From Gautieria morchelliformis (taxonomy: Eukaryota; Basidiomycota; Agaricomycetes; Gomphales; Gomphaceae): a stretch of DNA of 64,000 nt. The position numbers were made by a program, and so were the translations under genes. Under the pieces are notes generated by a model. The model did not search any database. It was not told the origin of the DNA and saw nothing but the letters and a program-made list of their open reading frames with translations. The stretch lies in NCBI GenBank assembly GCA_015179125.1, contig WHVA01000568.1:1-64000 (forward strand), given 5' to 3'. Below are positions 48,068 through 58,624 of this stretch, piece after piece (position 1 is the stretch's first letter; every line of letters begins with the position of its first letter).

Positions 48068-50976
48068 TCATTCAACTACTATGACCTCCTTCTGCACAAC
48101 AGCCTTCTTGAAACGCTTACTCTTATCATGCAGCAACTCTACAACATGCTCCTCAGGAACAAGTCCTTCGTATGACAGCCATGTGCTGAGTACGGTTCCG
48201 GCACGTGTCGACTCTTCCTTCAGAGAGTGACGCATCCGTGATACAGTCAGTCGGCCCCTACTGAATGCACGTTCAACATCTGTGGAGGTTGCTAGAGGGG
48301 CATGGTCAAAATAGGATGTAAGGATGTGTGAGATAGCTCACCTGGAATAGATAAGAAGTCTAGGGCCATCTGTGCGAGACAGCTCCCATTCTGGATAAGC
48401 AATGACCAGTGGTTGATGGGATCAGTGACACTGGCCATTGGAGGGGCAGCAAGATACTCTTCAAGCTCATCAGCACTGTGATTGGCTCCAAAGCTCCTAA
48501 CAGAGTCAAAGTATGACGATGGCTGGGTCTAATTTCAGGCTGGTATTACATAGAAACCATGAATACGTACCACCATACTTGGTGCTGACACCACTGCAGG
48601 AGCCGGCTTGTAGTGATCACGCCATTCACTCCGAAGAAGTTCGAGTGCAGTGGAGATCCACTCCTCTGGCCATTTGGCATGTCGGAAACACATCAGTTTG
48701 AACCGGGGATTGAGCACTACAAAAGGTTGAAGACATGCAGACAAAAGACATGCAGACAAAAGTGGAAGGAACTGACTCATTGCAATTCGGAACAATATGG
48801 ACTTGTCTGTTAATCCATAATACTTATCGAGCACTCTCCGGCCACGGGCAGCAGCAAGACGAACGGCTGCATTAAGTTCCTCATTTGTCGCAAACTGATC
48901 AAGAGCTTCACTGAGGCTATCCATGTATGGAATCACACTATGCAACAAAGGCACTCTGTCCTGCTGAAAGATGTCAGTGGCTTTCCAGAAATGCTTCGAT
49001 ATGTCAGTGATCAGTATGATAACAAGATCGAGTCACCTACATCGAGAAGGGGGAATACTTGTTCAAGTATCAGCCAGTCCAAGTCATCTAGCTGATAGCG
49101 CCCCAGTCGAACGCCCTTCGTTTTGTTGTGCTGAGGGAGGTCACAAAGGTTTGTGAGTGCGGGCCACAGATATAATGCACGCTCGATCGTTGCAGTGACC
49201 GAATTCCAGCGTGTTTCAACCGAGCGAATTACCATTTGATATGCTATTGGTGGGTCCTGTGATTCACAGAGAGTTTGCAGGTCCTGACGCAATGTTGGAC
49301 TGTGGAATATTCGTTTAGTCAAACCCTTGAGCTAAAATGACCTCAGTGAGAGGCCGGGAACCCTAGCTAAGCAACGAGAACTCTACCTTGGCAAGGCAAA
49401 GCTGTCCGGCACGAACGTCATCTTCTGCGCTTGCAGCAGCCTCGGAATCCTCGTTAGCAGCAGCATCGATGACTTCGTTGTCATGAGACTCGCGGTCCGG
49501 ATCTACATCCTCAGCTGCACTGAGATCATCTTCATCCTCCCCTTCGAAGATGCCATCGAGGAGCGTATTCAGCTCCTCATCGGAAATCTCCCCATTGACC
49601 TTCTTCACTGCAAAAGGTGACAAAATAGCCTGGCCATTTTAAGCAGGTGAATATTGCATAAGAATGAGAGGCCTACCTTGACCACGAGATTGATGATGTG
49701 TGCGAAGCATCACACATGACCCAACAAACCTCCAAAGCGAGGCATAAGAGTCCCCAAGTGCCTAACCATTGTAGCATTATTCTCTGCATTGTCGGCAACT
49801 AGTCCCAGAACCTGAAGTATGCAGGGAATTAGACATGATTCCAGACAACATCCAACTACATTCTTACCTTGTTCTGAATCCCATAGCCCTTGAGAGATTC
49901 AAATAGCTTCTCAGCGAGGTACACACCAGTGTGTCCCTCGGATAGTCTAAAAGGCAGGTGAATGTCTTCAGGAATGTTGTGGACAAAGAGATAAACTTGA
50001 GATAAACTTACCGAACAAAATCCAAGAGGAGGTGCCGCATTTTGCCATCGAAGACGCCATGAATGGTAACCCCGAGGAAAGAAAACACGTTGGGGGATGT
50101 CCACCCATCCACCCCAACGTGAAGCTTACCCGGGTGACCCTACCCAATATATGCGCACATCAGAAAGGTCCTGCGCAAGAAAACGACCACTTACCTGAAG
50201 CATAGCCTTCACATGGGCCATGGACATCGCATGGATGTCTATCACATCACGCGAGACCGTCTGTCGGCTCGGTATGGTGACATGTGCATCCAGCATCTCC
50301 CAGGTTGCACGCAGTTCCTGGTCATCCACAATGGCGTATGGGCGATGATGGTGCACACACCAACATGCTATCAAGTAGCGGAACCTAGCCACATCGTAGG
50401 TGGACCCGTGTGAGAACGCTGCCATTGCTGTGGACTCAGGGCAGTCAGCAGGTTGACACGCCAATACGTGCCGCTTGAGGTTCGACGTCCCATCATCCAC
50501 GCGATCACGTGTGCAGGTTTTCGAGGGGAATCTGCATAGTAAAATGTAGATCCATCATCAATATCAGTACAAATATCAGTACAAATGAAACCATACCTTT
50601 TGCAGTGAAAAACATAAGCAACCCGGCCGCCTCCAGTGGTTGTAATATCAGGGGGCATCAAGAAATGGTTGTAATAGCTGGAAGTCCAGCTTTTGACCTG
50701 TGCAGCTGCAGACAATCAAAGAAGGGCTCGATCGAGAGATGGATGAAGAAGGAGTGTACCTCGAATCGTCAAATCATCGGTGTCAGCCCACCTTGCCGCG
50801 AAGGCGGCATCTTTTGCCACCTTGGACCTTCCACCGACGGGCAGGGATTTGGCTGGATGCCTGGGTGGCGAGGACCCCTCTGTGATGGCACCCGTCGTGG
50901 ACTCGGCACCCAAAGAGGAAGAACGCAAGCTGAGATCGGCCGACTCGGTGCGTTTTCGTTTAGCAGAAGTGGGCAT
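48068..50976 (-). CDS. hAT transposase (BED finger and hAT dimerisation domain)
   Basis: The transposase excises and inserts the surrounding element. The start is ATG 50976 (MPTSAKRKR, basic nuclear-signal-like). A BED-type zinc-finger region ends with DGTSNLKRHVLAC. Then come YDVARFRYLIACWCVHHHRP, GKLHVGVDGWTSPNVFSF (first catalytic Asp region), KVLGLVADNAENNATMVRHL (second Asp region), an acidic insert near 49,420-49,600, ETRWNSVTATIERAL, RMxLNPRFKLMCFRHAKW and the C-terminal dimerisation block DELEEYLAAPPMASVTDPIN, ATSTDVERAFSRGRLTVSRM, ending VVQKEVIVVE at 48068. About ten short introns must be removed. I saw no unavoidable stop or frameshift, so the gene may be functional. Confidence 0.85.
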
Positions 50977-51315
50977 TGAAGCTGGACACTTGGGCAAGGG
51001 CCATGTTGAGCTTTGGACTCTTTAATAGAGATGTGAAACACGAAAAAAATAAAAATAAAAATAAAAATAAAGACGCACGAATAGAGAAGTCGGTCATCTC
51101 GTGTATCTGCGAGCGATGATGTACCGGCTGGACCTCCTTGACTACTAGAAAGTTGATGAAGACCTGAAACATAAAAAAAAAACCAAAAAAAACCAAAAAA
51201 AAATGCACCGGGAGAGAAGACACTCATCTCAGATATCTGTGAGCAATGGTGCACCGGATTGACCTCCTTGACTACTAGAAAGTGGAATGAAGACCTGAAA
51301 CATAAAAAAAAAAAA

Positions 51316-51561
51316 TACGCACCGGGAACCGGGAGAGAACTCGCAGATCTCAGGTGATCTGCGAGTATGCCCGTTCCTCCACAGTGTGGCAGTGGGCAGC
51401 AATGCCGCCACATCGGTGTGGAGTCAAAAAAAAAAAAATACGCACCGGGAACCGGGAGAGAACTCGCAGATCTCAGGTGATCTGCGAGTATTCCCGTTCC
51501 TCCACAGTGTGGCAGTGGGCAGCAACGCCGCCACATCAGTGTGGAGTCCACACCGATGTGG
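51316..51561. repeat. Two 123-bp tandem repeats in the hAT right arm
   Basis: The units start at TACGCACCGGGAACCGGGAG (51316 and 51439) and are nearly identical for 123 bp, each preceded by an A-run of about 12-13. Older diverged versions of the same unit (GACCTCCTTGACTACTAGAA and GCACCGGGAGAGAA) occur at about 51,080-51,300. Confidence 0.8.
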
Positions 51562-51579
51562 CGGCGTTGCCACCCACTG
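51513..51579. repeat. Long perfect-loop hairpin in the hAT element
   Basis: Two 33-bp arms (51513-51545 and 51547-51579) are inverted copies with three mismatches and a one-base loop. The core is GCAACGCCGCCACATC and its complement. One arm is the end of a 123-bp tandem unit, so the hairpin arose by inverted duplication of that end. Confidence 0.8.
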
Positions 51580-51847
51580 ATTGACCTATGTAGGGCCATA
51601 AGGTGTGCAGATTGGAGGAGGGCCGTCCCCGTGGGAGGAGGCGTGTCATGTGACATGCACTCGCACGGGGTGAGTCAGCTCGGAAAATCCGGCGAGTCAT
51701 TGCGAGTCACCCGCAGGTTTAACCTGTGGGTCCGAGTTAACCTGTAGAAAAACTCAGCTCAAGTCCAAGTTTGGCTTCTGGAAGCTGTCAAACCTGTGAG
51801 TCCAAGTCCAGGTAACCTGCAGGTTGACTCGTGGACAGCCCTGCCGG

Positions 51848-51858
51848 GGCCCATAACC
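51848..51858 (-). other. copia-1 primer-binding site, initiator tRNA-Met anticodon arm type
   Basis: The minus strand reads GGTTATGGGCC immediately after the 5' LTR. Its complement GGCCCATAACC matches the anticodon arm of eukaryotic initiator tRNA-Met, as in Drosophila copia. The hAT insertion lies within a few bases of it. Confidence 0.7.
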
Positions 51859-52029
51859 TAAAGACAAATGTAAGTTCCCAGTGGCAGCAAAAGACACACT
51901 GGGAAGACTACACTATTGTACATACGCTCATACAAATACGCATGTCTCAGATTGAAAGGGGGTCGAGCACAGACCAATTGTTCCACCTTCCCGGGTCATG
52001 CCGAGCTACAAGACGCTCGACATCCTACA
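51859..52029 (-). repeat. copia-1 5' LTR (171 bp)
   Basis: On the minus strand it begins TGTAGGATG and ends GTCTTTA next to the primer-binding site. It is followed outside by TSD GGAAC (52030-52034). Confidence 0.9.
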
Positions 52030-52063
52030 GGAACACTGTAGTGGGTTCAACCTATGATGTTGA

Positions 52064-52259
52064 TGTTGGATGTACGATGTCATACAGCACCACATGCACC
52101 CACATACATGTCAGTACATGTATTTCAACCGCCGCCGATCCCTTTTTCCCTCAGTCGTTCACCTCCTTCCTGAACACCTGAGCTAATCGTAGTGCAGGTA
52201 TAATACAGTCATTCACCTCCTTCCTGAATGCCTGAGCTAATCGTAGTGCAGCTCCAACA
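52064..52259 (+). repeat. copia-2 5' LTR (196 bp, with 54-bp duplication)
   Basis: It begins TGTTGGATGTACG and ends CTCCAACA. Compared with the 142-bp right LTR it has an extra 54-bp tandem copy of TTCACCTCCTTCCTGAA-CCTGAGCTAATCG near its end. Other differences are few and mostly CG to CA or TG. Confidence 0.93.
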
Positions 52260-52270
52260 GGTTATGGGCC
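52260..52270 (+). other. copia-2 primer-binding site, initiator tRNA-Met anticodon arm type
   Basis: GGTTATGGGCC directly follows the left LTR and is identical to the copia-1 site. Its complement contains the CAT anticodon loop context CCCATAACC of initiator tRNA-Met. Confidence 0.7.
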
Positions 52271-52382
52271 GACCGCTGCACTATTGAATCCTAACCCTTC
52301 ATGAAGCATTCATCGTGCAGATCTCTTACTCGACAGGCAACACTTCCTCTTGATGCATATAGCATTTTTCTTTTCTCTCGCG

Positions 52383-55300
52383 ATGACTTTGTCCATCACG
52401 TCGTTTATCCCTGAGAACTGGGTGAGACCCAAGTTGTCTAAGCTATTGTTAGGGGGTGAGAACTACAATTCTTGGTCCAGTGAAGCAAGGGCTCTTCTCG
52501 CTACGAGTGGCCTATGGAAGTACATCGATCAGAACGATCCTTCCTCCGTCTCCCCTCCTAACTCCCTTCCGTCTGAGAAAGCGCTTTGGACTGCGAAGAA
52601 CACCACTCTCGTTTTCACTATTCAGCTCATGATGGATCCTTCTCTCCATCACATCGTATCTGCCTGCACGACCGCCGCTGACGCCTGGACCAAGATCCAC
52701 GACTCCTTTTCCACCCTCGGCCCAATGCACCAAGTCTCCCTCCTGAAGTGCGCACTCTCCACTCACTTCACTCCCGGCATCGATATTGATGTGACACTCC
52801 TCGCGCTCGAGCATACCATGAAGGACATGTTTGCCGCCGGCCCGATAAAGGAGGACAACTAGATGATCATGATTTGTCTTAATGCCCTTTCTCACGATTT
52901 CTTTACTCCCATACACGAGCAACTCGAGGGTATCCTCACCTCCACCAAGGACGGCATCTCGTTTGACGGCCTCAAGGCTCGCTTGCGTTTCGAAGCCTCG
53001 AAGGTCCGCCATGCCAACCAAGCTGTTGCTGCTGAGGAAGCCTTGGCTGCTGTCTCCTCAAAGAAACCTCAGGTGATCTGCTCTAACTGCAATAAGCCCG
53101 GTCATCCTAAGGAGAAGTGTTGGCGCCCCGGTGGTGGTGACGAAGGGGGAGGCCCCAGAGCCCGTGCGAAGAAGGAGAAAGATCGTGAAAGCACTCTCGC
53201 CGCCGCCGACGCTTCTGTTGTGGGGGAGACCAAGACTGAATCCGCCAACATCGCTGCCGCAAAGCGACGCGTATCATCCACGACTGCGCCCTCCCCTCCT
53301 ATCTCGTTCTACCAGCCAGACGACCACCTCTATGAGTCTGACTGGTCCTTCGCGTGCCTGGACAGGCTTGACCCAGCGTGCAGCGTCGACTGGCTGATGC
53401 ATAAGCACGACACGAGGTCCCCAGAGCTGGCTTTTGCGGTGATAGACTCTGTTCCCCGATTCCTCAACTCCGGAGCGTCTATACACTGCACCCCATGTAA
53501 AAGCGACTTCAGTAAAATCACGCCCATCACGCCCATCACGCCCCGTCCCATAAAAGGGATGAATGGCTCCATTGCTGAAGCTATCGGCATAGGTGATGTA
53601 ACAATGAACACTCTGAGTGGCTGTTCTATCACCCTCCGCGATGTCCTCTATGTCCCTGATGCGGCAATCAGACTCATCTCTGTAGGAAAGCTCGGAGACA
53701 ACGACAACTACGTCTCCATCTTCTCTAGAGATCAATGTCGTGTTTACAATCCGGAGAAAACTGAGGTACTTAGGGGCTGGAGAGCTTCCGGTGGGTTGTA
53801 CTTTGTCCCCACGGCCTCCTCTGCTCACGCCTACGCTAACATCGCAAGGGCTCCTGCCAGTCTTGAGACCTGGCACAAACACCTGGGTCACATCAATTAC
53901 CCCTCAATCATCACGATGGCGAAGAAAGGTATGGCTACAGGTATGCCTACCGACCTCTCCTCCATGCCAAAGGTTTGTGATCACTGCATTCTCGGCAAAC
54001 AGGCAAAAACGCCGGTACCAAAAACCCGCGAAGGGAAGAGAGCTGAGGGTACCCTAGACATTGTCTTTTCTGACATCACCGGGCCTGAGGATGTACCCGC
54101 CAGTGGTAAGTTTTACGCCCTGAACTTCATAGACGACCACTCTAGACAAACGTGGACATACCTTCTTGCTAAGAAGAGTGATGCACTCAACGCGTTCATT
54201 GAATGGCAAGCACTTGTTGAGCGACAATCCAAGCGCACCGTCAAAAAATTTATTACCGATAATGGTGGGGAATATACCTCTAAGCTCTACGAAAAGTTCC
54301 TTATCAATCATGGCATCAAACACCTCCTTACCGCACCGTACACCTCTGCAGAAAATGGTGTAGTAGAGCGGAGTCACCACACGCTCATGTCCAGGGCCCG
54401 TGTGATTAGATCGGATGCCAACCTCCCTGCCAGTCTGTGGGGGGAGTGCATACTAACAGCAGTCTACTTAAAGAACCGAACCCCCACTAAAGCCCTCAAG
54501 GACAAAACACCGTATGAGGTGTGGACGGGTGAGAAACCGGACCTCTCACACCTACGAGAGATTGGCTGCAGGGCGTTCGTCCTCATACAAAACCGCCATA
54601 TCGCAAAGATCTACAACCGTTCGATTGAGTGTGTCTTAGTCGGATACTTACTAAACTCCAAAGCCTACCGTTGCTATAACCGGTCTACTGGCCAGATAAT
54701 CACATCCCGCAACGTGATCTTCATCGAATCGCAAGATAACGATCCACGCCCGCTACACCCTGGTCTCGTCGTGGGGCACAATGCAGAGAGTGATAGCGAT
54801 GATGAGGATTCCTACCCCAGAGAGGATGCGCAGGGAATGGACAAAAGGAGTGCGCCAGGTGAAAACACACACGGCGCTGCTGCAGGGGATGTACCGGATG
54901 TCGGAGGACCGACTCCTCAACCAGGGGGTGTCTCTGATGTTGAGGAATACGACATACCTAACCACCCAGACGTAATTGACGATGCTCCTCTACCACGCCG
55001 ATCCACGCGCGTCCCCAAACCTTCTGCTGCCGGCGCCGCCATGTGAAACTTACCGTATATCAGCCGCACAGAACAAACGGTCGCCGAAATCACCTCAGCC
55101 AGCACCCTAGCCCGCCTTGCACGCGCCGTGAGAATGAACGCCGATCTTGAGGCAAACTTCATCGAAGACATGGCGCTGGCAGGCATTGTACATGAGGACG
55201 AGGACCCCTGTTCCTTCACCGAAGCGCTAAAGGGTCCCAACAGTACAATTTGGCAACTGGGCATGGACTCGGAGCTGCAATCTATGGTGAAGCACCACGT

Positions 55301-56752
55301 CTGGGACCTCGTACCGCGTAGCTCTGTACCTGCTGGCAAAGGCGTTATCAAAAGCAAGACCATATGTCATATCAAGCACGACGAATCTGGAAAGATCGCC
55401 AAACTAAAGGTCCGCATCGTAGCAAAAGGGTTTACACAGGTTGCTGGACGTGACTACCACGATACGTTCTCTCCCGTTGCCCGTCTAGAGTCGTTCCGAG
55501 TTGTTCTCGCCTTGGCCGCCACCCTAGACTGGGAAATACGGCAACTTGATGTCAAAACAGCCTTCCTACACTCCGAGCTCGACGAAGAGATCTACATGGA
55601 GTAAGCTGAAGGAAGCGTTATACCTGGCAAAGAAGACCACGTGTGCCATCTGCGAAAGGGCCTCTACGGGCTCAAACAATCCGGTCGCCAATGGAATAAA
55701 ACTTTGGATAAGGCAATGATAGCTCAAAAGTTCACTCGCTGCCCTGTCGACCACTGCATCTACACACGCTCAACAAAGCTCGGTAATTCCATTGTTGTCA
55801 TCCACACCGATGACATGGCCGCCGCTGCTAGCTCAAATGCTGAATTAGACTCAATCGTACTTGATCTCAAAACGGCTGTCGATATCACCGATCTTGGTGA
55901 CATCCGATGGATGCTTGGGATCGAGATCTCCCGAGACTGTACCGTACGAACCATATCCCTAAGTCAAACAGCCTATATCGAGCGCATTGTAAAACGCTTC
56001 AACCTTGGTACCGCGCACCCAGTGTGGACGCCACTCAATACGTCTGCTAAGGAACTCTCCCTTGACCAGTCGCCGACATCCCCCGACGAGGTTGCCATCA
56101 TGTCGAGAGTACCCTACCGAGCAGCGATAGGTTCCATGATGTACGCATCAATGCGTTCGAGGCCTGACATTACTTTTTCCATAAACCGCCTATCCCAATT
56201 CTCCACAAACCCTGGCGAACCCCATTGGGCCGCTGCGAAACACGTCCTCACGTATCTTAACACCACTCGCTCCTACCGCCTCACTCTTGGCGGGATCCAC
56301 TCGCGCATCACCCTTACCGGTTCTGCCGACTCTGACTACGCATCTGACTCGGACAACAGAAAGTCCATATCTGGGTACGCCTTCTTCCTCGGAAAAGGGG
56401 CAGTTACCTGGAGTTCCAAGAAGCAGGCGTCCCTAACGACGTCCAGCTGTGAAGCCGAATACGCAGCGGCGTGTCATGCTTCGAAAGAAGCGGTCTGGTT
56501 AAGAAATCTATTAGAGCTGCTAGGCCACAAACAAACTCCCCAACTCCCATCCAGAGTGATAACCTAGGGACCATCTCCATCATCAAAGATCCCTCATACC
56601 ACGCCAGATCTAAACATTTCGATGTTCAGCATCACTATGTCCGAGAACACGTCCATAACGAGGAACTCACATTCTATTACGTACCCACCTCGAATATGAT
56701 CGCGGACATCCTGACGAAGGCGTTACCCAGACCCGCGCATGCAAACTACTGA
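52383..56752 (+). pseudogene. copia-2 gag-pol with stops and frameshift
   Basis: The gag part starts near ATG 52383 (SFIPENWVRPKLSKLLLGG). A zinc knuckle CSNCNKPGHPKEKC is at about 53,080. Protease reads RFLNSGASIHCTP, with the catalytic Asp apparently changed to Asn. GAG-pre-integrase is WHKHLGHINYPSII, and integrase has DDHSRQTWTYLL, FITDNGGEYTS and PYTSAENGVVERSHHTL. Reverse transcriptase has VRIVAKGFTQVAGRDYHDTF, QLDVKTAFLHSELDEEIYME, LYGLKQSGRQWNK and IHTDDMAAA. RNase H has SADSDYASDSDNRKSISG and ends ADILTKALPRP. Stops fall at 52860-52862 (TAG), 55044-55046 (TGA) and 55602-55604 (TAA), and a one-base frameshift lies near 56,545. It is not autonomous. Confidence 0.92.
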
Positions 56753-56822
56753 AGCTTCTCGGCATCCACTCTAATCCCTGATCTCCTTATTTCCATTTTT
56801 TTGTCTTTCCATCGAGGGGGTG

Positions 56823-56964
56823 TGTTGGATGTACGATGTCATACAGCACCACATGCACCCACATACGTGTCAGTACATGTATTTCAACCGCCGCCGACCC
56901 TTTTTTCCCTCAGTCGTTCACCTCCTTCCTGAACGCCTGAGCTAATCGTAGTGCAGCTCCAACA
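56823..56964 (+). repeat. copia-2 3' LTR (142 bp)
   Basis: It runs from TGTTGGATG to CTCCAACA, directly after the polypurine tract and directly before TSD GTTGA. It is the undisturbed form of this LTR. Confidence 0.95.
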
Positions 56965-56969
56965 GTTGA

Positions 56970-58624
56970 AGCCAAGCCCTTTATTTCCTGAACCTTGGCT
57001 CGGCCTTTGGGTTGAGTCTTAAGTACGACATCCTTAACAGTATATCAGAGCTCTCCACACACAGTTGTTTGATATGCCTATCACTCGATCTTATACCTGT
57101 GCCCATGTAGGGGAATGGCTGTTCAACCAGCCAAGGAAGGCTGCTCAACCAGCCCTAGTTCTTTTCAATCTGTCTTGTCACACATGTAAAAACACCTCTG
57201 AAGAATTAACAGTTACTGTATGCTGTTGATAACATTGGGGAAAACCTATTCAAACATTTCTCTATTTTTCTATTATTTTTCCCTATTTTTCCAAGGATCC
57301 AGTGACCCAAACTACCCCAGTTCTGCCCTTGCAGAGTTGTGTGTCCACTTACACCCACAACTCTCTCATGGACCTTCAATTTCAAACTCCGCTGGATGGT
57401 GGTAGCCTTATTTTTGGACCTAGGGTTACCTAAGCACCCTCAAGTCCAGCAGGATGGCTCTCTCAGTGTTTCCAGCTGAGATCCAAACAACTGCCATATG
57501 CAGCAATAGCAGCTGTGCAGCCTGTTTGGCCACTCCAGAGTCTCCAAACAGTGGGGATCTTGGTCAGTCATGACAACAAGGATGTACCAGGCTATGCTCA
57601 GCTGTGCTAAGCAGTGATCTTAGTAATTATGGCTACAGAGCTCTAATTGGCGCAGAACTGCTTACTCAGCTTCTAAGTGCCAAAAACATAGTTATCTGGA
57701 GGTACAGCCTCAATGACTCAACCAAACCAGGCACACCTTGGTGAGTCAGGAGTACATGACTCAACCAAGCTGTGCTATGGCACATGACCCTTTTCAGTGA
57801 GTCATTCCTGACAAATCAAGCTCTGATTGGTAGGAATCATAGTAGATTCACCTGGAAACAGCCAGGGCCTTCCAACACATTCTTCCATCTTCCTCAAGCT
57901 TCTTCTCCCATTCCATTAATAGATAGAAGGTTCTACCTGATTACTAAGCCCATGTACATTACAATATAAAAGGAGGCCCTTTGCCTGCCCTTTGAGCAAT
58001 CAATCTACCCATCTTCTGTCCTACACAGCTTGTGTGACTTGCACATCTTACCTAAGTTCCTAACCCGAACTAGAATACTACTCTTGCTTAGAGTAACTAT
58101 TCTTAGTTAAGTAGTTGCTTTACTGCTTAGCCACTTAGCCTAACCCGCTGAGTGAAATTCTACAGAGTGAGGTTGGCAATCAATTTTCTTGTCAATTAGC
58201 ACTCCAATACCCGAGATGAGCTGTTCAGTTGACTTTCCTGTTCAGTGACTTTCACAAGTCAAGTCAAGTTGTGTGTGAAAGCCATTTCACCTTACTCTCT
58301 CATTATTGCAGTGCATTGACATTGGTCGACCCAATCCACTTACAAACTCTCCTGTAGACCCTATTCCCTCTTTATTAAAAGGAATACCCTTGGACCCCGA
58401 TAGTGTCCTTGAACCTACACACTCTTTAGTTTATTGTTCAGTGCAGCTAAGAAACACATTGCCTTCTAGCTATAATAACTTGGACTAGTTATTACACAGA
58501 TTGCAACCAAGGTACAAATATTAAATTATTTCCGGAGTTGTGCTGCTGCATTGGATTGGTATTCTACTAGTCGTGTAAACGACATGTTCTGATAGACAGA
58601 GGCATTAGCAATAACACCAAAGCC
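56970..58624. other. Possible gypsy LTR/leader with TATA-like box
   Basis: No gene is recognisable. ATATAAAAGGAGGCCC at about 57,964-57,979 resembles an LTR promoter, and short direct and inverted repeats (CTTGGTGAGTCA, TGACTCAACCAA at 57,715-57,770) occur. Since gag-like sequence begins just downstream, this may be the 5' LTR and leader of the gypsy relic, with edges perhaps TGTCACAC near 57,177 and TTACACA near 58,498. No second LTR copy was found, so this is unproven. Confidence 0.35.

Larger units (their letters stand above)
47864..51843 (-). mobile_element. hAT DNA transposon nested in copia-1
   Basis: A 3,980-bp element with perfect 18-bp terminal inverted repeats (CAGGGCTGTCCACGAGTC at the left, its complement at the right) and an exact 8-bp target duplication CCGGGGCC (47856-47863 and 51844-51851), as expected for the hAT superfamily. 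Subterminal copies of ACCTGCAGG- and GACTCGCAG-like motifs occur near both ends. It carries one transposase gene on the minus strand, and the right third holds tandem repeats and a long hairpin. Removing it and one TSD copy restores a continuous copia-1 leader. Confidence 0.95.
44531..52029 (-). mobile_element. copia-1, Ty1/copia LTR retrotransposon, internally deleted and interrupted by hAT
   Basis: The element lies on the minus strand. Its 5' LTR is at 51859-52029 and its 3' LTR at 44531-44808. Five-base target duplications GGAAC flank it exactly (44526-44530 and 52030-52034). A polypurine tract (minus strand of 44809-44820, CTCGAGGGGGAG) precedes the 3' LTR. The primer-binding site GGTTATGGGCC is the minus strand of 51848-51858. 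A gag-pol coding region fills 47821-44785. A complete hAT transposon (47,864-51,843) separates the primer-binding site from gag. Without it the element would be about 3.5 kb, short for copia because part of integrase and reverse transcriptase is missing. Confidence 0.9.
52064..56964 (+). mobile_element. copia-2, Ty1/copia LTR retrotransposon
   Basis: A full-length plus-strand element with LTRs at 52064-52259 and 56823-56964 and an exact 5-bp target duplication GTTGA (52059-52063 and 56965-56969). A primer-binding site follows the left LTR and a polypurine tract (56814-56822, GAGGGGGTG) precedes the right LTR. All gag-pol domains are present but interrupted by three stops and one frameshift. 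It lies 34 bp from copia-1 and belongs to a different copia lineage judging by its gag, integrase and RT sequences. Confidence 0.95.

Noticed and set aside
51040..51240. SINE-like unit because of A-runs and repeated body
   Set aside because: The units lie inside the hAT in tandem, lack target duplications and show no RNA polymerase III A/B boxes.
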